A stretch of DNA of 64,000 nucleotides from Bacteroides sp. GM023 (GCF_014750685.1 NZ_JAAXGE010000006.1:372001-436000), one strand, 5' to 3'. Numbered from the stretch's first letter, positions 1-8,903 are shown. The notes: generated by a model from the sequence alone, not told the origin. Translations and numbers: made by a program.

Positions 1-160
1 ACGGATCAGTCGGTTTTTCAAATATCAATGAAAAGCTGACAGTCATACCGTCAATACGAAGATTATCGGCAACCATCTCCGCTTCCACCAAATTCTTTCC
101 CGAACCGGGATAACGCACCGTTGCCAATGCATCCAATATCAATTTAGGATAAAGAGTCAT
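1..160 (-). CDS. mrp: Mrp/NBP35-family ATPase, N-terminal part (cut by window edge)
   Basis: Reading down from the ATG at 160, the 53 visible codons begin MTLYPKLILDALATVRYPG, followed by a stretch ending SFSLIFEKPTDP. This is the N-terminal MIP18/DUF59-like domain found in front of the Mrp/ApbC P-loop ATPase in Bacteroides. The family carries Fe-S clusters to target proteins in the cytoplasm. The ATPase domain lies outside the window, so the P loop cannot be checked. The trmB stop is 90 bp upstream on the same strand, so the two may be co-transcribed. Identification rests on remembered similarity of the N-terminus. Confidence 0.75.
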   Translation of the reverse strand, partial: MTLYPKLILDALATVRYPGSGKNLVEAEMVADNLRIDGMTVSFSLIFEKPTDP

Positions 161-250
161 TTTATTTACTATTTGACGATTTACAATTTACTATTTAAAT
201 TCACTATTCAGGTGGTTGCCGGTTCACTTTATGGTGATTGTTCCGGCAAG

Positions 251-1009
251 CTATTTGCTTGTACTCAGCCCGCTGCGTTTACTACGATTGTAGCTACGAT
301 AAGGATCAAGCTCAATTTCTACATCCGGTTCCTGCAATTCACCTTCTTGCGGAAGCAGGAATTTGATATACTTTATATTTAAACCACGATCAAGCCATTG
401 TTGTTCATAATAAGTCTTGATACCAAGAATATCATCCACCAGGTCGGAGTGATATAAATCTTCCGTCATAAACTCCACCGGAAGTTTATTGGCTTCTATC
501 ATGTATTTGGTATAAGTAAACATGAAGTTACTGTCTGTCTTCAGGTGGACAATTCCATTCGGTTGCAGGAACTTGCGGTATCTTTCCATGAAATAAGTGG
601 AGGTCAGTCGTTTGGTTGCTTTCTTCATCTGCGGGTCGGAGAAAGTCAGCCATATTTCGCTTACTTCGCCTTCGGCAAAGAAACGTTCGATGATTTCAAT
701 ATTCGTACGCAGAAAAGATACATTCTTCATTCCTGCCTGCAACGATTCCGTTGCCCCCGTCCACATGCGGGAACCTTTTATATCAACTGCTATAAAGTTC
801 TTTTCGGGAAACATCTTACCCAGTCCGACGGTATATTCACCGCGTCCACAGCCCAGTTCGAGCACTATCGGATGGTCATTTTTAAAGAACTCCTTGTGCC
901 ATTTTCCCTTCATGTCGAAAGGCACGTTATCTACTGCCGAATAAGGATATTCGAACACATGCGGATAACTCGCCATATCAGCAAACTTTTCTAATTTATT
1001 CTTACCCAT
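251..1009 (-). CDS. trmB: tRNA (guanine-N7-)-methyltransferase TrmB
   Basis: A 252-residue cytoplasmic SAM-dependent enzyme that methylates G46 in the tRNA variable loop. The SAM site is visible as VLELGCGRGEYTVGLG near residues 50-65, followed by FIAVDIKGSRMWTGA and the TrmB-typical EIWLTFSDPQMKKATKRLTS segment, which corresponds to the family's FPDPW.K.RH..RR motif. I chose the ATG at 1009 (MGKNKLEKFADM) rather than an in-frame ATG at 1051, because a perfect -7 box (TACCTTTG, 1036-1029) with TTTG 19 bp further upstream places transcription start between them. The gene is monocistronic or leads into mrp. Confidence 0.93.
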   Translation of the reverse strand: MGKNKLEKFADMASYPHVFEYPYSAVDNVPFDMKGKWHKEFFKNDHPIVLELGCGRGEYTVGLGKMFPEKNFIAVDIKGSRMWTGATESLQAGMKNVSFLRTNIEIIERFFAEGEVSEIWLTFSDPQMKKATKRLTSTYFMERYRKFLQPNGIVHLKTDSNFMFTYTKYMIEANKLPVEFMTEDLYHSDLVDDILGIKTYYEQQWLDRGLNIKYIKFLLPQEGELQEPDVEIELDPYRSYNRSKRSGLSTSK

Positions 1010-1028
1010 ATCAATCCTGATTAGGCCG

Positions 1029-1059
1029 CAAAGGTACTGATTTTGACGCAACCGGCAAA
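1029..1059 (-). promoter_or_regulatory. trmB promoter (-7 and -33 boxes)
   Basis: On the minus strand TACCTTTG at 1036-1029 matches the Bacteroides -7 consensus TAnnTTTG. TTTG at 1059-1056 gives a 19-bp spacer. It lies about 20 bp upstream of the chosen trmB start and rules out the longer ORF start. Confidence 0.75.
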
Positions 1060-1121
1060 AAGAAATGGAGTACAGATTTCTCCGTACCCCATTCTTCTAT
1101 ATAGCTGAATGTATTCGTCTA

Positions 1122-1745
1122 TTAAATAGTAACGTTCACTTCAACGTCTACTTCAATATTTCCGCCTTGCTGTGCTTTCAAGTCTTCATAGAAAGCTGCA
1201 CGAGAAACTTGCATATAAGGTTGCAAGAATAAGAATCCGATACCGAAAGTAACGATAGCAAGAAGAGCCCAACCAATGAAGCTCAAATCAAGTAAGAACA
1301 GTTTCATCTTGTTGTTTTCCATCATTGCCATACTCTTTTCGATAGCCGCATTGTTTTTCATTTCCGGTTCGTCTTTCAAAATAAAGTCTGTCATTGCATA
1401 AGAATAAGACTTAATAATGCCCGGTATAACCAACAATAATGACCACAACAGAGTATAGATAGCCTGAAGCAACTTAGTTACAAAAATACGGCTATAATCC
1501 TGAAAGCCTTCAAACAAAACTCCAAAATCAATATCTTTCCCTCTGTACACACCCAGCATCACGATAGCAATACCGTAGGCAATCGGCAGTCCGATAAATA
1601 ATGAGCACAATCCACCAATAAAAGGGATAGCTGATAAACCACCGGCAATAACTGAGTAAATAAGCGCAGCAACGGCTGCCATAGGCCACTTACCTTGAAG
1701 TGCCTGACGTGCTTCTGCACGTAATTGTGAATTCTCTTTTAACAT
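1122..1745 (-). CDS. DUF975-family integral membrane protein
   Basis: A 207-residue protein beginning MLKENSQLRAEARQALQGKWPMA, the amphipathic start typical of DUF975 proteins. Several hydrophobic segments follow at roughly 25-60, 90-120 and 150-180, including VIPGIIKSYSYAMTDFIL, which resembles the family's conserved core. It should sit in the inner membrane; no enzymatic motif is visible and the family has no settled function. It lies 45 bp downstream of ilvE on the same strand, so it may be read from the ilvE transcript, but nothing links the two functionally. Confidence 0.8.
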   Translation of the reverse strand: MLKENSQLRAEARQALQGKWPMAAVAALIYSVIAGGLSAIPFIGGLCSLFIGLPIAYGIAIVMLGVYRGKDIDFGVLFEGFQDYSRIFVTKLLQAIYTLLWSLLLVIPGIIKSYSYAMTDFILKDEPEMKNNAAIEKSMAMMENNKMKLFLLDLSFIGWALLAIVTFGIGFLFLQPYMQVSRAAFYEDLKAQQGGNIEVDVEVNVTI

Positions 1746-1790
1746 GATATAATTAATTAAATAAATAAATGTGTTCTGATTAGATTCCTG

Positions 1791-2810
1791 TTACTCTACT
1801 ATAGTTACCCAGCCATGTGTATCCGGCTCATCACCGTACTGAATGCCACGCAATTTGTTGTACAACTTCGTACAGATCGGTCCCGGTTTACCGTCTTTAG
1901 AGATTACATAAGATTTTCCGTTTTCCAAATCATCAATGCGCTGGATCGGGCTGATTACTGCTGCTGTTCCGCATGCACCAGCCTCTTCGAATGTTTCCAG
2001 TTCTTCTTCCGGCACCGGACGACGTTCGACCTTGATACCCATATCTTCTGCCAACTGCATCAAGCTCTTGTTGGTGATAGACGGTAAGATAGAAGATGAT
2101 TTCGGAGTGATATACGTATTATCTTTAATACCGAAGAAGTTGGCAGCACCACATTCGTCGATATATTTCTTTTCTTTAGCATCGAGATAAAACTCGCAGG
2201 AATAGCCCAAATCATGTGCTTTCTTGTTGGCACGAAGGCTAGCTGCATAGTTACCGCCAACTTTATAGATACCTGTACCATAAGGAGCGGCACGGTCAAA
2301 TTCACGGATGATAACGTACGGATTGGTAGAGAAACCACCTTTGAAGTACGGGCCTACCGGAGTTACGAATACGACAAACATATATTCATCTGCCGGATGT
2401 ACACCTACCTGCGCACTTGTACCGATCAACAAAGGACGAATGTAGAGAGAAGCGCCCGTCTCATAAGGCGGAATGAAACGTTCGTTCAGTTTCACGACTT
2501 TCAGGATAGCTTCTTTGAAACGTTCGGTAGGAAGTTCAGCCATCAAAATTCCCTGGCAAGTAGATTGCAGGCGGGCCGCATTTTCTTCCAAACGGAAGAT
2601 ACGTACTTTACCATCTTTTCCACGGAATGCTTTCAATCCTTCGAATGCTTCCTGTCCATAATGCAAACACGTAGCTGCCATATGCAGATTCAGATGTTCG
2701 TCACTACTAACTTCCAGTTCTCCCCATGCTCCATTGCGGAAATTGATTCGCACATTGTAGTCTGTCTTCATATATCCAAACGACAGATTCGCCCAGTCTA
2801 TTTCTTTCAT
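1791..2810 (-). CDS. ilvE: Branched-chain amino acid aminotransferase
   Basis: A 339-residue class IV PLP-dependent transaminase that interconverts Leu, Ile and Val with their 2-oxo acids using 2-oxoglutarate/glutamate in the cytoplasm. Visible family features are HYGQEAFEGLKAFR (about 50-63), SLYIRPLLIGTSAQVGVHPA (about 121-140), the PLP lysine in GTGIYKVGGNYAASL (K183), and the C-terminal EAGACGTAAVISPI cofactor-binding loop. Length and motifs fit the longer BCAT II-type enzyme. A -7 box (TATTTTTG, 2869-2862) lies across the end of xseB, so the gene can be transcribed on its own. The 3' neighbour is the DUF975 gene. Confidence 0.95.
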   Translation of the reverse strand: MKEIDWANLSFGYMKTDYNVRINFRNGAWGELEVSSDEHLNLHMAATCLHYGQEAFEGLKAFRGKDGKVRIFRLEENAARLQSTCQGILMAELPTERFKEAILKVVKLNERFIPPYETGASLYIRPLLIGTSAQVGVHPADEYMFVVFVTPVGPYFKGGFSTNPYVIIREFDRAAPYGTGIYKVGGNYAASLRANKKAHDLGYSCEFYLDAKEKKYIDECGAANFFGIKDNTYITPKSSSILPSITNKSLMQLAEDMGIKVERRPVPEEELETFEEAGACGTAAVISPIQRIDDLENGKSYVISKDGKPGPICTKLYNKLRGIQYGDEPDTHGWVTIVE

Positions 2811-2863
2811 ATTGTAATGTATTAGTTTATTTTTTCTTAAGCTTTGATTCGCAAAAATAACTT

Positions 2864-3073
2864 TTATTCTTCAGATTGCCGCTTTTCTCTCAATAATTTT
2901 TCTACTTCTTCGTCTGCTTTCGTCAGTTTTTCGGTACAGAAGGCAATTATTTCATTGGCTTCTTTGATTTTCTCACTCAAAACGTCGATATCCAGTTCAT
3001 TATTGTCTATCTGACGAACGATCTTTTCAAGACGTTCCATCGCCTGAAGATATGTTTCCTTTTTAGCTGCCAC
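2864..3073 (-). CDS. xseB: Exodeoxyribonuclease VII small subunit
   Basis: A 69-residue protein with the XseB signature ETYLQAMERLEKIVRQIDNNELDIDVLSEKIKEANEI (family form: ...A...LE.IV..LE.GEL.L..SL..YE.G). It forms an alpha-helical coiled-coil partner of XseA, and together they degrade single-stranded DNA in both directions to oligonucleotides. It begins 63 bp after the xseA stop on the same strand. The xseA-xseB order supports the assignment. Confidence 0.92.
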   Translation of the reverse strand: MAAKKETYLQAMERLEKIVRQIDNNELDIDVLSEKIKEANEIIAFCTEKLTKADEEVEKLLREKRQSEE

Positions 3074-3136
3074 GATGATTGATTATTAATAGTTAATGAT
3101 GAATGTTTCTTTTATAATTTCTATTCCGACTGTCTG

Positions 3137-4423
3137 CTATTCCACCACAGAACGGGCTTCTCCTTTCGAAAACCGGGTGACTAACCTGTCCCCCTGCTTT
3201 AGTGAAGATGCATCTGTCACTGCTTTTCCGTCCTTTAGCGTAATACTGTATCCCCGGCTCAATAATTTATCGGGCGAAGCATCCGCAATACGCTGTTTCA
3301 GGAGTTCCAACCGATGTCGTTGGCGGGCTAACAATGCCATCGTCACTTGTGACAAGTCTTTCTTGGCTGCCAGTAATGCAAAACGGGCATCGGTGAGCTT
3401 CCGGTGAACAAGATTCGGGATACGGGTCTGAAGAATTTCCAGTCTTCGCCATTCCTGTTCAAGAATCGCATAGGCTCCTTGTTGGACACGGGCAGATAGT
3501 TCCTCTAAATGGTCGGCTACTTCCGTGATTCGATGAATCAGAAGTTCGGCAGCAGCCGTCGGGGTTTTCACACGTGTATGCGCTACTGAATCAAGGACTG
3601 TATCATCTCTTTCATGCCCAATTCCGGTGATGACAGGCAACGGAAATTGCGCACAGGCAGCCGCCAGCAGATATGTATCAAAACCGGATAAATCGGAAGT
3701 CGCCCCGCCACCACGAATGATAACGACTACATCAAATTCGTTCACACGGACATTGATACGGTCTAAAGCTGCCAATACAGATTCTTCAACCTGATTTCCC
3801 TGCATCAATGCCGGGAAAAGCTCCGTATAGAAAAAGAATCCTCCGGGATTATGTTGCAACTGATGGCAGAAATCGCCGTATCCGGCTGCGGTAGCGGAAG
3901 ATATGACAGCAATACGCTGCGGAAGAATCGGCATTTCCAGTTCTTTGTTCAACGTCAGTACTCCTTCTTCTTCCAACTGCAATAATATTTCCCGGCGACG
4001 GCGCGCCATATCCCCTAATGTATATGTAGGGTCGATGTCAAGCACAGTCAGGCTGTAACCGTAAAGTTCGTGAAACTGAACCGTCACTTTCACCAGAACT
4101 TTTATGCCGGAAGTAAATAGCTGTCCGGTAGTTTCTTCGAAATAGGGCTTCAACAAGCGATAGATATTGTTCCATATCATGCCGCGCGCCTTCGCTATAA
4201 GGCTGTTACTACGAGGATCTTTCTGCACAAATTCCAGATAGCAGTGCCCGGTCGTATTGGAACGGACATCACTCAGTTCTGCCTGTATCCAATATTCATC
4301 AGGCAGGCATTGTTCCAGGCTACGGCGGACAAGCGCATTCAGTTCTAAAAGGGAAAGCCTCTCCCCACCCTCTCCCGAGGAGAGGGAGTCAGATTGCTTC
4401 GACTTATTCATAGCGTTTATCAT
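3137..4423 (-). CDS. xseA: Exodeoxyribonuclease VII large subunit
   Basis: A 428-residue catalytic subunit of ExoVII. An N-terminal OB-fold (about 22-120, WIQAELSDVRSNTTGHCYLEF) is followed by the catalytic domain with IAVISSATAAGYGDFCHQL (about 170-190), VVVIIRGGGATSDLSGFD (about 232-250) and GIGHERDDTVLDSVAHTRVKTPTAAAELL (about 265-295). The Asp, Gly-Gly-Gly and His-Glu residues typical of the family are present. A helical C-terminal region binds XseB. The N-terminus before LSLLELNALVRRSL is about 22 residues, longer than I expect, and carries a GC-rich perfect hairpin (CCCTCTCC-CGA-GGAGAGGG, 4368-4386), so the start may have been remodelled. It begins 12 bp after the upstream subtilase gene. 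Confidence 0.93.
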   Translation of the reverse strand: MINAMNKSKQSDSLSSGEGGERLSLLELNALVRRSLEQCLPDEYWIQAELSDVRSNTTGHCYLEFVQKDPRSNSLIAKARGMIWNNIYRLLKPYFEETTGQLFTSGIKVLVKVTVQFHELYGYSLTVLDIDPTYTLGDMARRRREILLQLEEEGVLTLNKELEMPILPQRIAVISSATAAGYGDFCHQLQHNPGGFFFYTELFPALMQGNQVEESVLAALDRINVRVNEFDVVVIIRGGGATSDLSGFDTYLLAAACAQFPLPVITGIGHERDDTVLDSVAHTRVKTPTAAAELLIHRITEVADHLEELSARVQQGAYAILEQEWRRLEILQTRIPNLVHRKLTDARFALLAAKKDLSQVTMALLARQRHRLELLKQRIADASPDKLLSRGYSITLKDGKAVTDASSLKQGDRLVTRFSKGEARSVVE

Positions 4424-4435
4424 ACGATAATTATA

Positions 4436-5803
4436 TTATTTCTTTTCCTTGGAAGAGGTGTCGAGATAGGCTTTCCATAAGTCAGGAATACCATATCCAT
4501 ATATATTGTTCGGGAAATCCGATCTGTCACCCGAACGGCGAACCAGTTCGATAACCTCTTTTGCCGTCAGTTTCGGACAAGCCTGCCACAAACAAGCTAC
4601 CATTCCGCACATGATCGGAGAAGAGAAAGAAGTACCATTGGCATGACGAAGATTACCGTCTGTTCCCATAACATCCGAACCATACCCAACTGCTACGACA
4701 TCCGGCTTCACACGTCCGTCCGATGTGTTTCCTACAGAAGAAAATGCAGCAAGCTCTCCTTTTTTATTGATGGCTCCTACGGTGATTACATTCTCCGCAT
4801 CTCCCGGAGGGGTAATCTTCTTCCAAGAGCCTGCACCGGAGTTTCCGGCACTACAAACAACTACCATTCCTTTATCAGCAGCCCGTGAAGCTTCACGTGA
4901 CATCAGCGCATAACGTCCGTTCAAATCACGGTATCTATAATTCTTCATAGGGTCGTCAAATGAATAATATCCGAGAGAAGTGTTCACCACGTCCACTCCT
5001 ACACTATCGGCAAATTCGATAGCGGCCGACCAGTAATCCTGTTCTACCAAATGCTCCGAATATTCATCTTCACTACGCAACAACCAGTAAGAAGCCTCCG
5101 GAGCCGTACCAATCATCACATTCGGCTGATTCATTGCCATGCAGGAAAGAACGGACATACCATGGCTGCTTTCCGCATAAATATCAGCTTCAGGATTTAC
5201 AAAGTCACGTACTCCCAGGATATGGATATTCTTCATTGCTTCAATCTTATCCACATTATGGAATCCTGCATCAATAACAGCGATTGTCATCCCTTGTCCC
5301 TTAAAACCTGCATCATGGAGAAGATTTGCCCGGCTCATTCTTATTTGTGTAATAGCAGGGCCATAAAGGCTATCGGTACGTAACGGATTATTTATCAATG
5401 AATCCCTTTTGATAGATTTCTCCACTTTACCCTTCCAAACCCTTTCGGTAGACAGTACAAAAGGCAACTCGGCTATTTCCTTTATCAGCGTGCTATCATT
5501 GCAAGAGACAGTAACGAAGTTTTCCCATTTTCCGGTCACAAGTACATGTGCTCCTTTTTCGCGTATGGCATCCACGTATTTCTTGCACACCGGCAAATCA
5601 GTCGAATCAATCGCCAATCCCTGTTTTTTTCTCCGTTCAATGGATTTCTTAGACAGATATTTTTCCGGCTTCTGCAAAGAGTAGTCGGTAGCAGCCTTGT
5701 CTTTCAGGCTAATACGGTATTTCAGCGTATCTCCGGGAGTAAATTGGGCGAATCCGCCCAAACACATATTTAAGGCAAGAATCAATAGTATAAACTTCTT
5801 CAT
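4436..5803 (-). CDS. Secreted subtilisin-family (S8) serine protease
   Basis: A 455-residue protein with a Sec signal peptide (MKKFILLILALNMCLGGFAQ) and a propeptide-like region to about 145. The peptidase S8 domain has a complete triad: D178 in MTIAVIDAGFHN, H214 in ESSHGMSVLS and S392 in NGTSFSSPIMCG, with the oxyanion-hole Asn in CSAGNSG (N321). It is probably periplasmic or exported; no T9SS C-terminal domain is visible. Its substrate is unknown. It lies 24 bp downstream of mnmA and 12 bp upstream of xseA on the same strand, so all may be co-transcribed from the mnmA promoter, though no functional link is evident. Confidence 0.92.
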   Translation of the reverse strand: MKKFILLILALNMCLGGFAQFTPGDTLKYRISLKDKAATDYSLQKPEKYLSKKSIERRKKQGLAIDSTDLPVCKKYVDAIREKGAHVLVTGKWENFVTVSCNDSTLIKEIAELPFVLSTERVWKGKVEKSIKRDSLINNPLRTDSLYGPAITQIRMSRANLLHDAGFKGQGMTIAVIDAGFHNVDKIEAMKNIHILGVRDFVNPEADIYAESSHGMSVLSCMAMNQPNVMIGTAPEASYWLLRSEDEYSEHLVEQDYWSAAIEFADSVGVDVVNTSLGYYSFDDPMKNYRYRDLNGRYALMSREASRAADKGMVVVCSAGNSGAGSWKKITPPGDAENVITVGAINKKGELAAFSSVGNTSDGRVKPDVVAVGYGSDVMGTDGNLRHANGTSFSSPIMCGMVACLWQACPKLTAKEVIELVRRSGDRSDFPNNIYGYGIPDLWKAYLDTSSKEKK

Positions 5804-5827
5804 TAGTTATCTTTGTTTTTTTATCAA

Positions 5828-6913
5828 TCAAAATCCTTCGTTTTCTATAATCACCAGTCCTATTCCTCGTTGGGAAGCTATGAAAGCCCCGCCCAGCACT
5901 CGTCTTCCATCGTAAAACACAGCCGATTGTCCGGGAGCAATAGCCGAAGCCGTCTCAAGAAAACGTACTAACAGACGGCCGTCTTCCAAACGTTTCACCC
6001 GGCAGGGTATCGGACGGCTCCGATAACGAATCCGAACGGTCAGATTCTCACATCCGAACAATTCTTTCTCATCTACAATCTTATCCTGCTCTATCAGCAT
6101 ATAATCCGTCTTCAACTGCTCGGCATCGCCAAGCATTACCGTATTTTTCTGCGGATTGATTTTCAGAACATAGGCCGGCTTTCCCAAGGCTATTTCGAGT
6201 CCTTTTCGCTGACCGATGGTATAATAAGGTGAGCCTTTGTGCTGCCCTAGCTTTACGCCTTCGGAATTGACAAACCATCCCGACCCTATTTCGCTATCAA
6301 GTTCGGGACATTGTTCACGAAGAAAGTCCCGGTAATCCCCTTTGATAAAGCATACTTCCATGCTTTCTCCTTCTTTCGACTTAGCTTCGTAGCCCTTTTC
6401 TGCAAGATATTCGCGAACTTTCACTTTCGTATAATCTCCTAATGGAAATATGCAACGCTTCAGGATATCCTGTCCCAATCTCCAAAGGAAATAAGACTGG
6501 TCTTTCTTATCATCATCTCCGGCTACTATATAAATGTGTCCGTTCTTCTCTTCCAGCCGTGAATAATGGCCGGTAGCCACCCAAGCACAATCCAGTTTAT
6601 CCGCCCACTCCGTCAGAATACGAAACTTAAACAGCGGATTACACATCACGCACGGATTCGGCGTACGTCCCTGCTTATATTCATCTATGAAGTTTTTTAC
6701 AATAGTCTCCTTAAAAGGAATACGCTCATCTGCCACATAATGTTCAATGCCCATCCGTGCAGCCAACTCTTTGGCATCCTGTGGTTCATCCCCCCATACA
6801 CGCATGGTGACTCCCACTATTTCGTATCCTTGCTCTTGCAGCATCAAGCAGGTAGCGGTGCTATCTATACCACCACTCATTCCTACCAATACTCTCTTAC
6901 TTCGTTCTTTCAT
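5828..6913 (-). CDS. mnmA: tRNA-specific 2-thiouridylase MnmA
   Basis: A 361-residue cytoplasmic enzyme that thiolates U34 of tRNAs for Lys, Glu and Gln. The PP-loop ATP site is VGMSGGIDST (10-19). The two catalytic cysteines are present: C91 in GRTPNPCVMCNPLFKF and C188 in GESMEVCFI. GWFVNSEGVKLGQHKGSPYYTIGQRKGL and the C-terminal beta-barrel domain with PGQSAVFYDGRRVLGGAFI complete the family pattern. A -7 box (TACATTTG, 6947-6940) lies about 27 bp upstream of the ATG, divergent from the promoter of the plus-strand gene at 7024. Bacteroides genomes may carry more than one mnmA-like gene; I cannot check for another copy here. Confidence 0.95.
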   Translation of the reverse strand: MKERSKRVLVGMSGGIDSTATCLMLQEQGYEIVGVTMRVWGDEPQDAKELAARMGIEHYVADERIPFKETIVKNFIDEYKQGRTPNPCVMCNPLFKFRILTEWADKLDCAWVATGHYSRLEEKNGHIYIVAGDDDKKDQSYFLWRLGQDILKRCIFPLGDYTKVKVREYLAEKGYEAKSKEGESMEVCFIKGDYRDFLREQCPELDSEIGSGWFVNSEGVKLGQHKGSPYYTIGQRKGLEIALGKPAYVLKINPQKNTVMLGDAEQLKTDYMLIEQDKIVDEKELFGCENLTVRIRYRSRPIPCRVKRLEDGRLLVRFLETASAIAPGQSAVFYDGRRVLGGAFIASQRGIGLVIIENEGF

Positions 6914-6939
6914 CTGAATTTTGAAAAGTTACATGGATA

Positions 6940-6998
6940 CAAATGTACGAGATTTCAAAGAGAAAAGTTGCTTTTCTGAAAGAAAATCCTTATATTTG
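6940..6998. promoter_or_regulatory. Divergent promoters for mnmA (-) and the 7024 gene (+)
   Basis: Minus strand: TACATTTG at 6947-6940. Plus strand: TATATTTG at 6991-6998 with TTGC at 6968-6971, a 19-bp spacer. Both match the Bacteroides -7 consensus TAnnTTTG. Confidence 0.65.
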
Positions 6999-7023
6999 AG
7001 ATATACAAAAAGCGAGAACAATT

Positions 7024-7887
7024 ATGGCTAACCCTAGATTACCGGGCATTCCCGAAAATGAGCAAGCCTTATTGTATGGTAAATTGAATGAATACAACCG
7101 AGGCAGAGCCTCTTTTAAAGAGGCAGGAGTTTACTTGGTGGCATTACCCCGGCCGGGTAAACCCAATTATTCCTTATGGCTTTATTCCCCCCTACTTGAA
7201 AAGCAATATATTCTTTACATACATGACCTGTCACCGGACATTAATGAGTCTCTTCGGATGGCAAGTACGATGTTTTATTACTCAAGGCGCTGTCTTATCC
7301 TTGTGGATTATAATGAGAAAAGAATGCAGAGTAATGGTGATGACCTTATCTTCTTCGGGAAATACCGGGGACACTTCCTACATGAGATATTGAAAGTAGA
7401 TCCGGCTTATCTGAGTTGGATAGCTTATAAGTTCACTCCGAAGATACCGAAGCAAGAACGTTTCGTCAAGATAGCGCAGGCTTATCATTCCGTACATTTG
7501 GATGTGATGATGAGGAAGTCTAAAGAAAGGCGTACTTCGAGCCGATATTTAGGGGAGTCAGGAGAGAAACTTACAGATTTAAGACTCAAGGTTATTCGCG
7601 TACGGCTGGAAGATGATCCGTATAAGACAAGAGTGAACGGTAATACTCCGCAGTTCTTTGTCAAACAAGTACTGACATTGACCGATGCCAGTGGAAACTT
7701 GGTTGTAATGAGTGTTCCATCAAAAAATCCCAGTGCGGTTTCATGTACCCTATCCGGGATAGAACATGAATACCGACTGGGAGATATTATCTACGTTGCA
7801 TCAGCACGAGTGTCACGCCAATACGAAAGTTATAGTTCAAAATATACACGTATCAGCCATGTGAAGCTTGCTGTTGTCAGCGTTTAG
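7024..7887 (+). CDS. Uncharacterised protein with an ExoX-like C-terminal module
   Basis: A 287-residue cytoplasmic protein without a signal or membrane segment. The segment LIFFGKYRGHFLHEILKVDPAYLSWIAYKF (about 109-138) matches the small ExoX C-terminal-like domain (pattern: FGKYKG..L.EI...DP.YL.W), a module found in exonuclease X and several DNA-metabolism proteins. No DEDD nuclease motif is visible, so nuclease activity is not supported. The C-terminal third (about 190-287) looks beta-rich and could be an OB-like nucleic-acid-binding fold, which is inference. It is divergent from mnmA with its own promoter, and its 3' end overlaps the end of the convergent phosphoesterase gene by 11 bp. 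Confidence 0.8.
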   Translation: MANPRLPGIPENEQALLYGKLNEYNRGRASFKEAGVYLVALPRPGKPNYSLWLYSPLLEKQYILYIHDLSPDINESLRMASTMFYYSRRCLILVDYNEKRMQSNGDDLIFFGKYRGHFLHEILKVDPAYLSWIAYKFTPKIPKQERFVKIAQAYHSVHLDVMMRKSKERRTSSRYLGESGEKLTDLRLKVIRVRLEDDPYKTRVNGNTPQFFVKQVLTLTDASGNLVVMSVPSKNPSAVSCTLSGIEHEYRLGDIIYVASARVSRQYESYSSKYTRISHVKLAVVSV

Positions 7888-8884
7888 TCCAATCGTCTTT
7901 AACAAAGCTTGATGGATAAGAAGTTTTATCTACAACACCGTCTTTCTGACGAATCCAGGTAGTGAATGTACGGGTACCTTCATCCAATACGATGATACGG
8001 GCGCCGTTCGGCAAGTGGTTATACACAGTATTTCCACCCGTATAACGTCCATAAGCCAAAAGAATATTTTTCCACATGACTGCATAATCATTATCATGGT
8101 CGTGTCCTACAAATACTCCCATCACATCTCCTGCTTCTTTCATGGCAGCAAACATTCCCGTGTTTATTCTAGGCGCACAGGCTTCTTCCATCCGGGTTCC
8201 GCGGAAAGCTGCATTTTCATCACGAACAGCTTCATGATACTCGGGCAGAGGGATATGGAAAAAGGCAAGGGCAGGTATCGGTTGTCCACCATTCTGTGCT
8301 TTATAAGCGGCACTTTGCTGACGATACCAGTTAATCTGATCGAATGTAAGCCAATCATAGCCCTTCACATCATCCAAAGCTGAATAAGAATGAGTATCCA
8401 TACAATAAAGCAAAGCTGCATCCTTTTTAGAATCAGAAGAAGACTTTACCGTCAATACATAGTCAGGAGACAAGGTAGTGCCACGGTCAGGCAACAAATT
8501 GCCCGGTACTGTACGAATAATATCATACAATTGTTCACGCGTCATTCCCTGTTCATTGTCATGGTTTCCAAAAGTTACGACGAAAGGAAGCTTACGTTTA
8601 GATACCTGTTCCAGTACTTTGCGCATACCGGAATCCGCAGGTGCCGCATAAACTACATCTCCGGTAAAGACAACCAGATCCGGTTGCTCAGCGTCAAGCA
8701 CTTGATTGATGCGTTCCAATGCAACATCGGAAGCCGGATTACCATACTTAAAATGCACATCGGTAAATTGCACAATCTTGAATTTACCATCTTTGCTAAA
8801 TTTCAGTTCACTCTTTTGAGCCATACAAAAAGTAGTTGCCAACAGTAAGATTAGTGTTAAGTGAAATTTCAAGAGTCGAATCAT
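7877..8884 (-). CDS. Secreted calcineurin-like metallophosphoesterase
   Basis: A 335-residue protein starting MIRLLKFHLTLILLLATTFCMAQ, a Sec signal peptide. I take the ATG at 8884 rather than 8920, because the upstream extension breaks the signal peptide and overlaps ispF. Metallophosphoesterase motifs are in order: FTDVHF, GDVVYA, GNHDNEQG, FFHIPL and GHDHDND, giving a complete two-metal site. It is probably periplasmic; the family includes purple-acid-phosphatase-like phosphomonoesterases and phosphodiesterases, and the substrate is unknown. It lies 19 bp downstream of ispF on the same strand and overlaps the convergent gene at 7024-7887 by 11 bp. Confidence 0.9.
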   Translation of the reverse strand: MIRLLKFHLTLILLLATTFCMAQKSELKFSKDGKFKIVQFTDVHFKYGNPASDVALERINQVLDAEQPDLVVFTGDVVYAAPADSGMRKVLEQVSKRKLPFVVTFGNHDNEQGMTREQLYDIIRTVPGNLLPDRGTTLSPDYVLTVKSSSDSKKDAALLYCMDTHSYSALDDVKGYDWLTFDQINWYRQQSAAYKAQNGGQPIPALAFFHIPLPEYHEAVRDENAAFRGTRMEEACAPRINTGMFAAMKEAGDVMGVFVGHDHDNDYAVMWKNILLAYGRYTGGNTVYNHLPNGARIIVLDEGTRTFTTWIRQKDGVVDKTSYPSSFVKDDWTKR

Positions 8885-8903
8885 AATTATATATTTTAGG
8901 GGG

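Noticed and set aside
1010..1051. Longer N-terminus of TrmB
   Set aside because: The -7 box at 1036-1029 lies within the proposed extension.
2214..2825. Plus-strand ORF of 203 codons across ilvE
   Set aside because: Opposite-strand shadow of a highly conserved gene; Phe/Arg/Cys-rich composition typical of antisense frames.
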